Source: Candidatus Hamiltonella defensa 5AT (Acyrthosiphon pisum)
GTDB taxonomy: Bacteria; Pseudomonadota; Gammaproteobacteria; Enterobacterales; Enterobacteriaceae
NCBI RefSeq assembly: GCF_000021705.1
Contig: NC_012751.1
Location: 434,001-498,000 of the forward strand
Length of the DNA stretch: 64,000 bases
Direction: 5' to 3'
Part shown: positions 28,421 to 37,069 of the stretch, in pieces
Position numbering within the stretch: position 1 is the first letter of the stretch
How the letters are laid out: each line of letters opens with the position of its first letter
Notes under the pieces: model-generated
Databases searched by the model: none
What the model was told of the DNA's origin: nothing
The model's input: the letters and a program-made list of their open reading frames with translations, nothing else
Made by a program: the position numbers and the translations under genes

Positions 28421-29422
28421 ATGCGTGTTTTAGGTATAGAAACATCCTGTGATGAAACAGGCGTTGCGATTTATGATTCAGAATCTGGCTTATTGGCCGA
28501 TCAATTGTACAGTCAAGTGAAATTACATGCGCAATATGGCGGGGTTGTGCCTGAATTGGCATCACGAGATCATATTCGTAAAATCGTCCCTCTCATTCAA
28601 GCCACGCTAAAGGAAGCTTGCGTCTCTCCTCAAGAAATCGATGCCGTAGCTTATACGGCAGGGCCGGGCTTAATCGGCGCGTTATTAGTCGGTGCAAGTG
28701 TTGGACGCGCATTGGCTTTCGCTTGGAATGTTCCCGCAGTGCCGGTACACCATATGGAAGCCCATTTATTGGCGCCAATGCTTGAGGATCAGGTGCCAGA
28801 TTTTCCTTTTATTGCACTGCTCGTTTCTGGAGGTCATACCCAGTTGGTCCAGGTGAATGCGATAGGAAAATATGCGCTTTTAGGGGAATCTTTAGATGAT
28901 GCAGTCGGAGAAGCTTTTGATAAAACGGCGAAATTGCTGGGCCTGGAATATCCAGGAGGCGCAATGTTGGCACATTTAGCCCAGCAGGGAGATCCTGATC
29001 GTTTTATATTTCCACGCCCGATGATCGATAGACCTGGGCTTGATTTTAGTTTTTCAGGTTTAAAAACTGCGGCAGCTCTTACTATTCGTGCGAACCACCA
29101 AGACGAGCAAACTCGCTGTGATATTGCTTACGCTTTTGAAAAAGCCGTTATCGATACTTTGGCGATCAAATCTGAACGCGCATTAGAGCAAACGGGTTTA
29201 ACCAGATTAGTCTTAGCAGGAGGGGTGAGTGCAAACGAAAAACTACGAAGCAAACTCAGCGTCATCATGCACGAACGACAAGGAAAGGTATTTTATGCAA
29301 GGCCTCAATTTTGTACGGACAATGGAGCCATGATAGCTTATGCAGGGTGGCGGCGTATTCAAGAAGGCAGCCGAAGTGATTTGAGTATTTCTGTACATCC
29401 AAAATGGGCACTTTCACAGTAG
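28421..29422 (+). CDS. tsaD: tRNA N6-adenosine threonylcarbamoyltransferase
   Basis: The 333-residue enzyme transfers threonylcarbamoyl to A37 of ANN-decoding tRNAs (t6A). Family motifs: GIETSCDETG, the metal ligands in HHMEAH, LLVSGGHTQL, and ARPQFCTDNGAMIAYAG. Two ATGs are adjacent; the second (28421) is better spaced from AGGA and gives the MRVLGIETSC start. Its partner tsaE is also in the window (58859). Usually tsaD is divergent from rpsU; here the neighbours are ybhL and aroC. Confidence 0.97.
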   Translation: MRVLGIETSCDETGVAIYDSESGLLADQLYSQVKLHAQYGGVVPELASRDHIRKIVPLIQATLKEACVSPQEIDAVAYTAGPGLIGALLVGASVGRALAFAWNVPAVPVHHMEAHLLAPMLEDQVPDFPFIALLVSGGHTQLVQVNAIGKYALLGESLDDAVGEAFDKTAKLLGLEYPGGAMLAHLAQQGDPDRFIFPRPMIDRPGLDFSFSGLKTAAALTIRANHQDEQTRCDIAYAFEKAVIDTLAIKSERALEQTGLTRLVLAGGVSANEKLRSKLSVIMHERQGKVFYARPQFCTDNGAMIAYAGWRRIQEGSRSDLSISVHPKWALSQ

Positions 29423-29498
29423 CCCCAAAAGAGGACGTAATTTTTTTATTGTCAACTTTAGAGTCGATATCAGAATCAAATAGCAATAAATTAGGTCT

Positions 29499-30563
29499 TT
29501 AAAAATGACCACATTGAGCTCTATGACGTAACAAATGATCCATCAATACAATAGCGAGCATCGATTCAGCGATAGGCACTGCTCTAATACCCACACAGGG
29601 GTCGTGGCGGCCAGAAGTAGTCATTTCAACTGTTTCTCCTTGTTGATTAATCGTTTTGGCGGGTATTGCAATGCTGGAAGTGGGTTTTAGTGCCAGATGA
29701 ACCAGCAGAGGTTGCCCACTGCTGATCCCACCCAAAATGCCTCCTGAATAATTCGTTGAAAAACCAGAAGACGTCATTTCATCACGACTTTCACTCCCCA
29801 ATTTGTTCACAAAAGAAAACCCCTCACCTACTTCTAGCCCTTTAACCGCATTAATGCTCATGAGTGCATGAGCTAAATCTGCATCAAGGCGATCGAACAC
29901 AGGCTCGCCTAAACCGACAGGCAAATTCTTAGCCATTATTGTGATTTTAGCCCCGATGGAATCCCCTCTTTCTTTTAGAGCACATATTAATTCGGCAATT
30001 TCCTCCACCTTATGAGGATCGGGGCAAAAAAAAGGGTTAGCTTCAATGCATTCTTTCTCTTTAAATTCACAACAAATCGTACCTATCTGAGATAAATACC
30101 CCTGTATTTCAATGCTGAAATGCTCAAAAAGATATTTTTTTGCAATCGCACCTGCTGCAACACGCATTGCTGTTTCACGTGCAGAGGCCCGCCCTCCGCC
30201 ACGATAATCCCGTATGCCATATTTTTTTTGGTAGGTGTAATCTGCATGACCCGGTCGAAACAGATCCTTTATCGATTGATAATCTTGTGGACGAGCGTCT
30301 TTATTTTCGATCAGCAATCCAATACTAGAACCTGTGGTTTTACCTTCAAAAATGCCTGAAAGAATACGAATCTGATCGGATTCGCGACGCGAACTGGTAT
30401 AGGGTGACATGCCTGGGCGTCGGCGATTTAGATCTATCTGTAAATCATTTTCACAAAGCCATAATCCTGGAGGAACACCATCAACAATACAGCCTAAAGC
30501 GACACCATGAGATTCACCAAATGTAGTCACACGAAAAATTTGCCCTATACTATTGCCTGCCAT
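29499..30563 (-). CDS. aroC: Chorismate synthase
   Basis: The 354-residue enzyme converts 5-enolpyruvylshikimate-3-phosphate to chorismate with reduced FMN. Signatures: [52 protein letters not shown], and [15 protein letters not shown]. Length equals the usual 350-360. It is intact, so the last shikimate step is retained, although pabC (p-aminobenzoate from chorismate) is missing from its usual place in the fab cluster. Confidence 0.97.
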
Positions 30564-30826
30564 TTAAGCTCCCTTTTTAAAGCTGATTTTGTAGTGACTC
30601 ACACTTAATCTGGAGGATATGAATTTTTATTTTTATGAAGATGAATTGTGTCAGATAAATCGCCTTATCTTTTCGCTCAAAAAGGCATTCAAATTATTTT
30701 TATTTTACCTTGGACTCACTTAATTTTCACCTAAAAATAAGATAGGAATTCCGACAGTCAGTCGCACGTTTACAATAAGTTTTGAAACAGGTCTAATATT
30801 ATTTTAAATAATGAGGAATCAGTGAA

Positions 30827-31765
30827 ATGAAGATAGTTATTCTTGGTGCAGCAGGAGGCATTGGTCAAGGGCTTGCTCTTTTACTAAAGGCCCAGCTTCC
30901 TGTAGGTTCAGAGCTTGCGCTTTATGATGTTAATTCGATTACCCCAGGGGTTGCAGTTGATCTTAGCCATATCCCAACAGATGTGACGGTGAATGGTTTT
31001 AGTGGTAAAGATCCGACGCTTGCACTTTTAGGTGCAGATATTGTTTTAATTGCAGCGGGTATAGCACGTAAGCCAGGAATGGCGCGTTCAGATTTATTTG
31101 ACGTAAATGCAGGTATTGTTCGAAAATTAACAGAAGACATTGCACATACTTGTCCAAAAGCATTGGTCGGGATTATCACCAATCCAGTGAACAGCACAGT
31201 TGTTATTTCGGCCGAAACTTTTAAAAAAGCCGGTGTTTATAACAAAAATAAATTATTTGGTATCACGACATTAGATATTATTCGAGCAAGGAGTTTCATT
31301 GCTAAACTAAAAAACAAGGTATCAGAAAATATTAAAGTGCCTGTGATTGGTGGGCACTCAGGTGTCACTATTTTACCTTTATTATCCCAAATACCTGATA
31401 TCAGTTTGACTGAAAGCGAAATAAAGACTCTGACTCAGAGTATCCAGAATGCAGGTACAGAGGTCGTAAAAGCAAAAGAAGGGGGAGGGTCTGCTACTTT
31501 GTCCATGGCTTATGCAGCTGCCTTATTTTGTTTTTCATTAGTTCGTGCATTAAATGGTGAAAAAGGGATTGTAGAATACGCTTATGTTGAAAGCGATCGT
31601 AAACAGTATCCTCGTTTTTTTGCACAACCTGTTCTTTTAAATGAAAATGGTATTGCCGAATATAAAGAAATAGGGGCGTTAAGCGCTTTTGAACAAAAGC
31701 ATTTAGAAAAAATATTGGATGAGTTAAACAAAGACATAGGGCTCGCTGAACAATTTAATCAATAA
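30827..31765 (+). CDS. mdh: Malate dehydrogenase
   Basis: The 312-residue enzyme oxidises malate to oxaloacetate with NAD. The NAD-binding motif is LGAAGGIGQGLALLL. IARKPGMARSDLFDVN, the TTLDIIRA segment and the active-site histidine in GGHSGVTILPLL are present. Length equals the E. coli enzyme. In relatives argR is divergent next to mdh; here aroC is the neighbour. The 263-base leader region is AT-rich and has no other gene. Confidence 0.97.
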   Translation: MKIVILGAAGGIGQGLALLLKAQLPVGSELALYDVNSITPGVAVDLSHIPTDVTVNGFSGKDPTLALLGADIVLIAAGIARKPGMARSDLFDVNAGIVRKLTEDIAHTCPKALVGIITNPVNSTVVISAETFKKAGVYNKNKLFGITTLDIIRARSFIAKLKNKVSENIKVPVIGGHSGVTILPLLSQIPDISLTESEIKTLTQSIQNAGTEVVKAKEGGGSATLSMAYAAALFCFSLVRALNGEKGIVEYAYVESDRKQYPRFFAQPVLLNENGIAEYKEIGALSAFEQKHLEKILDELNKDIGLAEQFNQ

Positions 31766-31869
31766 AAATTTTTTTAAAAAAAGAGCTTCAAATAATTTTT
31801 TCGTTTTTTTGTGAGAGATAAAATCTAACCTTTTTATTAAAATATCAAACATAGTTAAAGAGTAACAAA

Positions 31870-32187
31870 ATGAATAAAAACGGCGGGTTGAATTTTGAAC
31901 ACCTATTAAATGAGCAGGAAATAAGTGCTGTCAAGCCACCTGATATGTATAAAGTGATATTGAATAATGACGATTATACTCCGATGGAATTTGTGGTTGA
32001 TGTGCTCCAAAACTTCTTTTCTTATAACCTTGAACAGGCAACAGCATTGATGCTTAAAGTTCATTATCAGGGAAAGGCGATTTGCGGCACTTTTACGGCA
32101 GAGGTGGCGGAAACGAAGGTAGCATCTGTAAATCAATATGCCAGAGAAAACGAACATCCATTTCTGTGCACCCTGGAAAAAGCCTGA
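31870..32187 (+). CDS. clpS: ATP-dependent Clp protease adaptor ClpS
   Basis: The 105-residue N-end-rule adaptor binds ClpA. The N-degron pocket sequence MYKVILNNDDYTPMEFVVDVL and HYQGKAICGTFTAEVAETKV are present. It lies 27 bases upstream of the clpA start, the conserved pair. cspD, usually divergent upstream, is absent. Confidence 0.96.
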   Translation: MNKNGGLNFEHLLNEQEISAVKPPDMYKVILNNDDYTPMEFVVDVLQNFFSYNLEQATALMLKVHYQGKAICGTFTAEVAETKVASVNQYARENEHPFLCTLEKA

Positions 32188-32214
32188 GCAACGTATCTAT
32201 TGAGAGGAAAGAAT

Positions 32215-34503
32215 ATGCTTAATCAAGAACTTGAACTGACTTTGAATATTGCTTTTGCTACGGCACGTAGGAATAGACATGAATTCATGACCCTGGAACA
32301 TTTATTACAGGCTCTGTTAACGAATACATCAGCAAAAGAAACTTTAGAAGCCTGTCACGTTGATTTGCTGGTTTTACACAAAGAACTCGAAATTTTTATT
32401 GAAAAAACCACACCTGTATTTCCTTTAAGCGATAAAGAATGTGATGTTCAGCCTACCCTGGGCTTTCAACGCGTATTGCAACGTGCCGTTTTTCATGTTC
32501 AGTCCTCTGGGCGCAGCGAAGTATCAGGTGCTAATGTTTTAGTCGCTCTTTTCAGCGAAAAGGAATCACAAGCAGTGTATTTACTGCGTAAACATGATGT
32601 CACTCGTTTGGATGTCGTCAATTTTATTGCTCATGGTATACGTAAAGATTTTTCAGAAAATAAAGAAACCACAGAAAATTCCGTGATTAAAGATCCTGGC
32701 GCTTCATCATCCAGCGAGAATATTGAAAGCGCGCTCATTAATTTAAATCATCTGGCTCAATCTGGTCATATTGATCCCTTAATTGGCCGAGCCAAAGAGT
32801 TACAACGCACTGTACAGGTATTGTGTCGTCGTCGAAAAAATAATCCTTTGCTGGTAGGGGAATCTGGGGTAGGTAAAACCGCGATCGCAGAAGGCTTGGC
32901 GTGGAAAATTGTACAAGAAAATGTACCTGAGATTATTAAAAAATGCGTTCTTTACTCTTTAGATATTGGCTCTTTATTAGCTGGCACAAAATATAGAGGA
33001 GATTTTGAAAAGCGTTTCAAAGCCTTGTTAAAAACCCTGCAAGAGGATGAAAACAGTATTTTATTTATTGATGAAATTCATACCATTATTGGAGCAGGTG
33101 CAGCTTCAGGGGGGCAAATAGATGTCGCCAATTTATTAAAACCATTTCTTTCTAACGGAAAAATTCGTGTGATGGGTTCAACGACTTATCAAGAATTTAG
33201 TAAGATTTTTGAAAAAGACAGGGCTTTAGCGCGTCGTTTCCAAAAAATTGATATTATTGAACCCACAACAGAAGAAACGATCCAGATTATTAATGGATTA
33301 AAAACAAAATATGAAGCACATCACGATGTCCGTTATACCTCAAAAGCAGTGCGAGCGGCCGTCATTCTATCTGCGAAATATATCAATGATCGTCATTTAC
33401 CGGATAAGGCCATTGATGTCATAGATGAAGCAGGAGCTTCTAGCCGATTGCTTCCACTGAGTAAGCGAAAAAAGACGGTCAATGTATCAGATATTGAATC
33501 TGTAGTTGCTCGTATCGCGCGTATACCCGAACAAGCGGTTTCAGTCAATGACAAAGAAGTATTAAAAAATTTGAATGATCGTTTAAAGATGTTGGTCTTT
33601 GGTCAAGATGAAGCCATTTCTATGCTGACAGAAGCCATTAAAATGAGCAGGGCAGGGTTAGGCAATGAGAACAAACCTGTGGGTGCTTTTTTATTTGCTG
33701 GCCCTACAGGGGTAGGAAAAACAGAAGTCACTTTACAGCTATCTAAAGCGCTGGATATCGAATTATTACGTTTTGACATGTCGGAATATATTGAGCATCA
33801 CACAGTGAGTCGTTTAATTGGAGCGCCTCCAGGCTATGTGGGTTACGAACAAGGCGGCCTAATGACTGATGCTGTTATCAAGCATCCGTATGCCGTATTA
33901 TTATTAGATGAAATTGAAAAAGCGCACCCAGATATTTTTAACCTGCTTTTACAAGTGATGGATAACGGTACGTTAACTGATAACAATGGGCGAAAAGCGG
34001 ATTTTCGCAATATCATTCTTGTGATGACAACCAATGCAGGTGTAAGAGAGACAGAGCGAAAATCGATTGGGTTTACTGAGCAGGATCACAGCCCTGATGC
34101 CATGTTGGAAGTGAAAAAAATTTTTTCCCCTGAATTTCGTAATCGACTTGATAATATCATCTGGTTTAATGGTCTTTCTATAAACGTGATCCAACAAGTA
34201 GTGGATAAATTTATTGTTGAATTGCAGGCACAACTTGATGCAAAAGGCGTCTCACTGGAAGTCAGTGACGATGCTCGTGATTGGCTGGCTGAGAAGGGTT
34301 ACGATAAATCCATGGGAGCCAGGCCAATGTCAAGAACTATTCAGGAGCACATCAAAAAGCCTCTTGCGAATGAACTTTTATTTGGGGCCTTGGTAGAAGG
34401 GGGATCGGTCACTGTGGTATTAGATAAAGAAAAAAACCAGCTGCTTTGTCAGTTTTGTAGTACCGAAGAACTTAAAACCAAAAAGGAAAACGTTCTTCAT
34501 TAG
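32215..34503 (+). CDS. clpA: ATP-dependent Clp protease ATP-binding subunit ClpA
   Basis: The 762-residue AAA+ unfoldase feeds ClpP. The start is the ATG at 32215 (GAGGAAA upstream; MLNQELELTLN matches the family). An N-domain (1-145) is followed by two ATPase modules with Walker A GESGVGKT and GPTGVGKTE, Walker B LFIDEIHTIIGAG and LLLDEIEKAHPDIF. Length matches E. coli ClpA (758). ClpS sits upstream; clpP is not in the window. Confidence 0.97.
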   Translation: MLNQELELTLNIAFATARRNRHEFMTLEHLLQALLTNTSAKETLEACHVDLLVLHKELEIFIEKTTPVFPLSDKECDVQPTLGFQRVLQRAVFHVQSSGRSEVSGANVLVALFSEKESQAVYLLRKHDVTRLDVVNFIAHGIRKDFSENKETTENSVIKDPGASSSSENIESALINLNHLAQSGHIDPLIGRAKELQRTVQVLCRRRKNNPLLVGESGVGKTAIAEGLAWKIVQENVPEIIKKCVLYSLDIGSLLAGTKYRGDFEKRFKALLKTLQEDENSILFIDEIHTIIGAGAASGGQIDVANLLKPFLSNGKIRVMGSTTYQEFSKIFEKDRALARRFQKIDIIEPTTEETIQIINGLKTKYEAHHDVRYTSKAVRAAVILSAKYINDRHLPDKAIDVIDEAGASSRLLPLSKRKKTVNVSDIESVVARIARIPEQAVSVNDKEVLKNLNDRLKMLVFGQDEAISMLTEAIKMSRAGLGNENKPVGAFLFAGPTGVGKTEVTLQLSKALDIELLRFDMSEYIEHHTVSRLIGAPPGYVGYEQGGLMTDAVIKHPYAVLLLDEIEKAHPDIFNLLLQVMDNGTLTDNNGRKADFRNIILVMTTNAGVRETERKSIGFTEQDHSPDAMLEVKKIFSPEFRNRLDNIIWFNGLSINVIQQVVDKFIVELQAQLDAKGVSLEVSDDARDWLAEKGYDKSMGARPMSRTIQEHIKKPLANELLFGALVEGGSVTVVLDKEKNQLLCQFCSTEELKTKKENVLH

Positions 34504-34513
34504 CCGAAAATCA

Positions 34514-34528
34514 CTCACTAATAGTGAG
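34514..34528. terminator. Hairpin between convergent clpA and infA
   Basis: A perfect inverted repeat, CTCACTA and TAGTGAG around one base, sits 11 bases after the clpA stop. On the minus strand, reading from infA, it is followed by TGATTTTC, so it may end infA transcripts or act in both directions. The tRNA-Ser gene that lies between clpA and infA in E. coli is absent. Confidence 0.4.
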
Positions 34529-34598
34529 ATAAAAAAGACAGAGCCTATCCTATAACTATCTTCTAACTATCTTCGAAAAGCGAAACACGAAACACTTT

Positions 34599-34817
34599 TT
34601 ACCGGCTACGGAAAGTAATGCGGGCTTTGCTGAGGTCATAAGGTGTGAGTTCTAAAGTGACTTTATCACCAGTCAATATACGGATATAGTTTTTACGCAT
34701 CTTGCCTGAAATGTGCGCCGTGACATGGTGGCCGTTTTCTAATTCAACCCTAAACATCGCATTCGGTAGGGCATCTCGCACTGTTCCTTGCATTTCAATA
34801 TTGTCTTCTTTCGCCAT
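34599..34817 (-). CDS. infA: Translation initiation factor IF-1
   Basis: The 72-residue S1-fold protein binds the 30S A-site. It matches E. coli IF-1 almost throughout, beginning MAKEDNIEMQGTVRDALPN and ending DLSKARITFRSR. GAGGAG precedes the ATG. The 308-base gap upstream (34818-35125) contains its promoter; I see no gene in it, and smpB, usually next to ratA, is missing. Confidence 0.98.
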   Translation of the reverse strand: MAKEDNIEMQGTVRDALPNAMFRVELENGHHVTAHISGKMRKNYIRILTGDKVTLELTPYDLSKARITFRSR

Positions 34818-35125
34818 AAGCTCCTCTTAATATCATTACCTTCATTCTAAAATGCGGGCAGATAATGCCGAAAAATGCCCATTTTGTAAAGGATCGTGGA
34901 ATTATTCCAGGGCAATCGCATCTAAAAAAACCTTGATATACGAATAATAAATTGATTTATTTTGTTTTTTATTTATGAATTGTTTTTGAATGTTTTCAGT
35001 GACGCCTATTACGACATTACAGCCCTCTAAAAAACCGGACATGAAGTGTAGCTTCATTTTTATTGAAGCACGGAAAATAGTATGATTCGTTTTTGATTTA
35101 TCATACGTTATCTTTTTAGGAAATT

Positions 35126-35581
35126 ATGATGCTAGGAATTCATCGTTCTGCATTGATCCCTTTTAGTGCTGATAAGATGTATAAACTGATTAATGATGTG
35201 TGTGCTTACCCTGAATTTTTACCAGGCTGTGTAGGCAGTAAAGTCATCAATGTCACTGATAATGAAATGATAGCCGCAGTAAAAATTGCTAAAGCGAGTA
35301 TACATAAAACTTTTATCACCCGTAATACTTTAATGACTAATCGTAGTATCAATATTGAATTGATTGAAGGTCCTTTCCGAGCACTGACAGGAAGTTGGAA
35401 ATTGACAGCCTTAAGCCCCAGGGCCTGTCAAATTGACTTTCATCTTGATTTTGAATTCACTAACAAATTACTTGCATTAGCATTTGGAGGACTATTTAAA
35501 GATTTGGGTGAAAATATGCTGGAGGCCTTCACCAAGCGTGCCAAAGTAATTTACGGGGTTGATGAAAGAATTGCCTTTTAA
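35126..35581 (+). CDS. ratA: RatA/Coq10-like START-domain protein
   Basis: The 151-residue single-domain protein matches E. coli RatA (PasT), with the conserved YPEFLPGCVGS, GPFRALTGSWKLTAL and FHLDFEFTNKLLALAFGG segments. RatA has been described as binding 50S subunits and blocking 70S formation; homologues bind ubiquinone (Coq10). Two consecutive ATGs follow AGGAAATT; the second is equally plausible. The usual partners ratB (downstream) and smpB (divergent) are both absent, which argues against a classical toxin-antitoxin role here. Confidence 0.92.
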   Translation: MMLGIHRSALIPFSADKMYKLINDVCAYPEFLPGCVGSKVINVTDNEMIAAVKIAKASIHKTFITRNTLMTNRSINIELIEGPFRALTGSWKLTALSPRACQIDFHLDFEFTNKLLALAFGGLFKDLGENMLEAFTKRAKVIYGVDERIAF

Positions 35582-35701
35582 AAGAGATCTTTTCAAATAA
35601 GTTTGCTGCCTGGCAAAGCATTCGTTAGAATGCGCCACTTTTTTATAAAAATTTCCTCAGTATCATCAAAGTTGATTCACGCTTCAAAAAGAGAGAAAAA
35701 A

Positions 35702-36001
35702 ATGATCGTCATTAATGCTAAATTACGTCAAAAAGAAGAAAAAGGCACGGCGGCCAGTCGTCGCTTCCGTAAAGCCGGCCTATTCCCCGCCACTGTTTAT
35801 GGAGGTAGCCTTCCTCCTGTGTCTATTGTCCTGGATCATGATGTCGTGAAAAACCTTGAAGCCAATCCCGCGTTTTATAATGAAATACTGACACTTGAGG
35901 TTGGAGAAGAAAAAACGAAAGTAAAGATTCAAGCTATTCAGAGACATCCGTTTAAGCCTAAATTAACGCATATGGATTTCATACGGGCGAATGAAGTCTG
36001 A
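35702..36001 (+). CDS. rplY: 50S ribosomal protein L25
   Basis: The 99-residue 5S-rRNA-binding protein starts at the ATG at 35702 (AGAGAGAAA upstream). The 33 codons before it in the same frame are the leader and lack similarity. INAKLRQKEEKGTAASRRFR, PATVYGG and QRHPFKPKLTHMDFIRA match L25. Its last 39 bases overlap the end of folB, which is on the other strand. Confidence 0.96.
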   Translation: MIVINAKLRQKEEKGTAASRRFRKAGLFPATVYGGSLPPVSIVLDHDVVKNLEANPAFYNEILTLEVGEEKTKVKIQAIQRHPFKPKLTHMDFIRANEV

Positions 36002-36361
36002 TGACGTAGCCAATTTTGATCGTTCAATAATAACCCCCACATTGCCCGCGCTGGAGACTGCGCGGGGTTTGCTGACTTTGATCCACACCCAAGGGGAAGA
36101 AAAACGCTGCAATAAAAGATCGGCGACCTCTTCTGCCACCCGTTCAATTAATTCAAAACGCTGTCTTGTGACGTGTTGCTGCACCGAATCACAAATATCC
36201 ACGTAATTTAAGCAATCTTCGACCTGATCGCTGCTGGCAGGCTTTCTGTTCTCATACCCCATTTTGATGTCAAATATCAGCTCTTGTCGTAGGGTTTTTT
36301 CCCAATCATGAACTCCTATCAGTGTGAATATGCGCAAGGCCTCGATAAATAAAATGTCCAT
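35963..36361 (-). CDS. folB: Dihydroneopterin aldolase
   Basis: The 132-residue enzyme makes 6-hydroxymethyl-dihydropterin in folate synthesis. MDILFIEALRIFTLIGVHDW, DCLNYVDICDSV, RFELIERVAEEVADLLL and WVWIKVSKPRAVSSAGNVGV match the E. coli protein. The last ~15 residues are unlike relatives and lie antisense to the end of rplY, so the C-terminus has probably read into the neighbour after loss of the original stop. Confidence 0.95.
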   Translation of the reverse strand: MDILFIEALRIFTLIGVHDWEKTLRQELIFDIKMGYENRKPASSDQVEDCLNYVDICDSVQQHVTRQRFELIERVAEEVADLLLQRFSSPWVWIKVSKPRAVSSAGNVGVIIERSKLATSSDFIRPYEIHMR

Positions 36362-36370
36362 TTTTCCCTT

Positions 36371-36484
36371 TTAATTTTCTAAAGCCGCCAGCATTCGAGA
36401 GATGAGTTGATGGCTACGCTGATGCATTACTTGTTTTAATGGATGGTTATTGCTTTTATTGAAACCTGACATCAGTCTTGTCAT
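36371..36484 (-). other. Short unidentified frame just upstream of folB, within a 708-base gap
   Basis: A 37-codon minus-strand frame (MTRLMSGFNKSNNHPLKQ...) ends nine bases before the folB ATG. The same frame stays open upstream for about 28 more codons without an ATG (including FPYDIWAPNTKPKQ), so it may be the end of a decayed gene. I do not recognise it. The rest of 36362-37069 is strongly AT-rich, has many stops in all frames and shows no other gene; it presumably includes the promoter of the effector gene at 37070. Confidence 0.25.
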
Positions 36485-37069
36485 TACCTTATTGCCTGAA
36501 TGAGATTGTTTTGGTTTAGTATTTGGTGCCCAAATATCGTACGGAAAGGCCTGTTCTCTTATGATACTTAATCATATCACGCTCAATTTTGATAAAATCA
36601 CACATCTTTGATGGATAATGCCTGTTTCTCATTTTTTATCATCCTCCTCAAAAAAACAGAGATTATCCTAAGATTGACTTTGTTAATAGTGGCAGATCGA
36701 GACAGGGTGCTGAGCAAAGACATTAAGACTCCTAAGAACAAAAAACCTCAGGGTGATTCACTTATTAGTTTTACGAAATGAATTTTAAGGAAAAAAATTA
36801 AAAAAAAGAAAATGAGCGGTTTTTGAAAGTTTAATTTTTTTTTAAAATATTACATTTCCCTATGAAATTTATTTTCATTAGAACTTAAGCAAGCCTCATA
36901 TATTTTAAGAAAAAATATCTAAATAAGCACTACATGTGTGTTCGATGGGATATGAATCCTCAATTTTGCGTAAGTTTTGTTCATTTAACTTACATAAAAT
37001 ATAAGAAAAAATTTATGACTAAAACTAATCTAAATTCCTAACAGTAGCAATTTTTCTAACATAAAGGCT

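Noticed and set aside
34504..34598. tRNA-Ser gene (serW) expected between clpA and infA
   Set aside because: The gap is only 95 bases and contains a short hairpin but no cloverleaf or CCA-proximal sequence.
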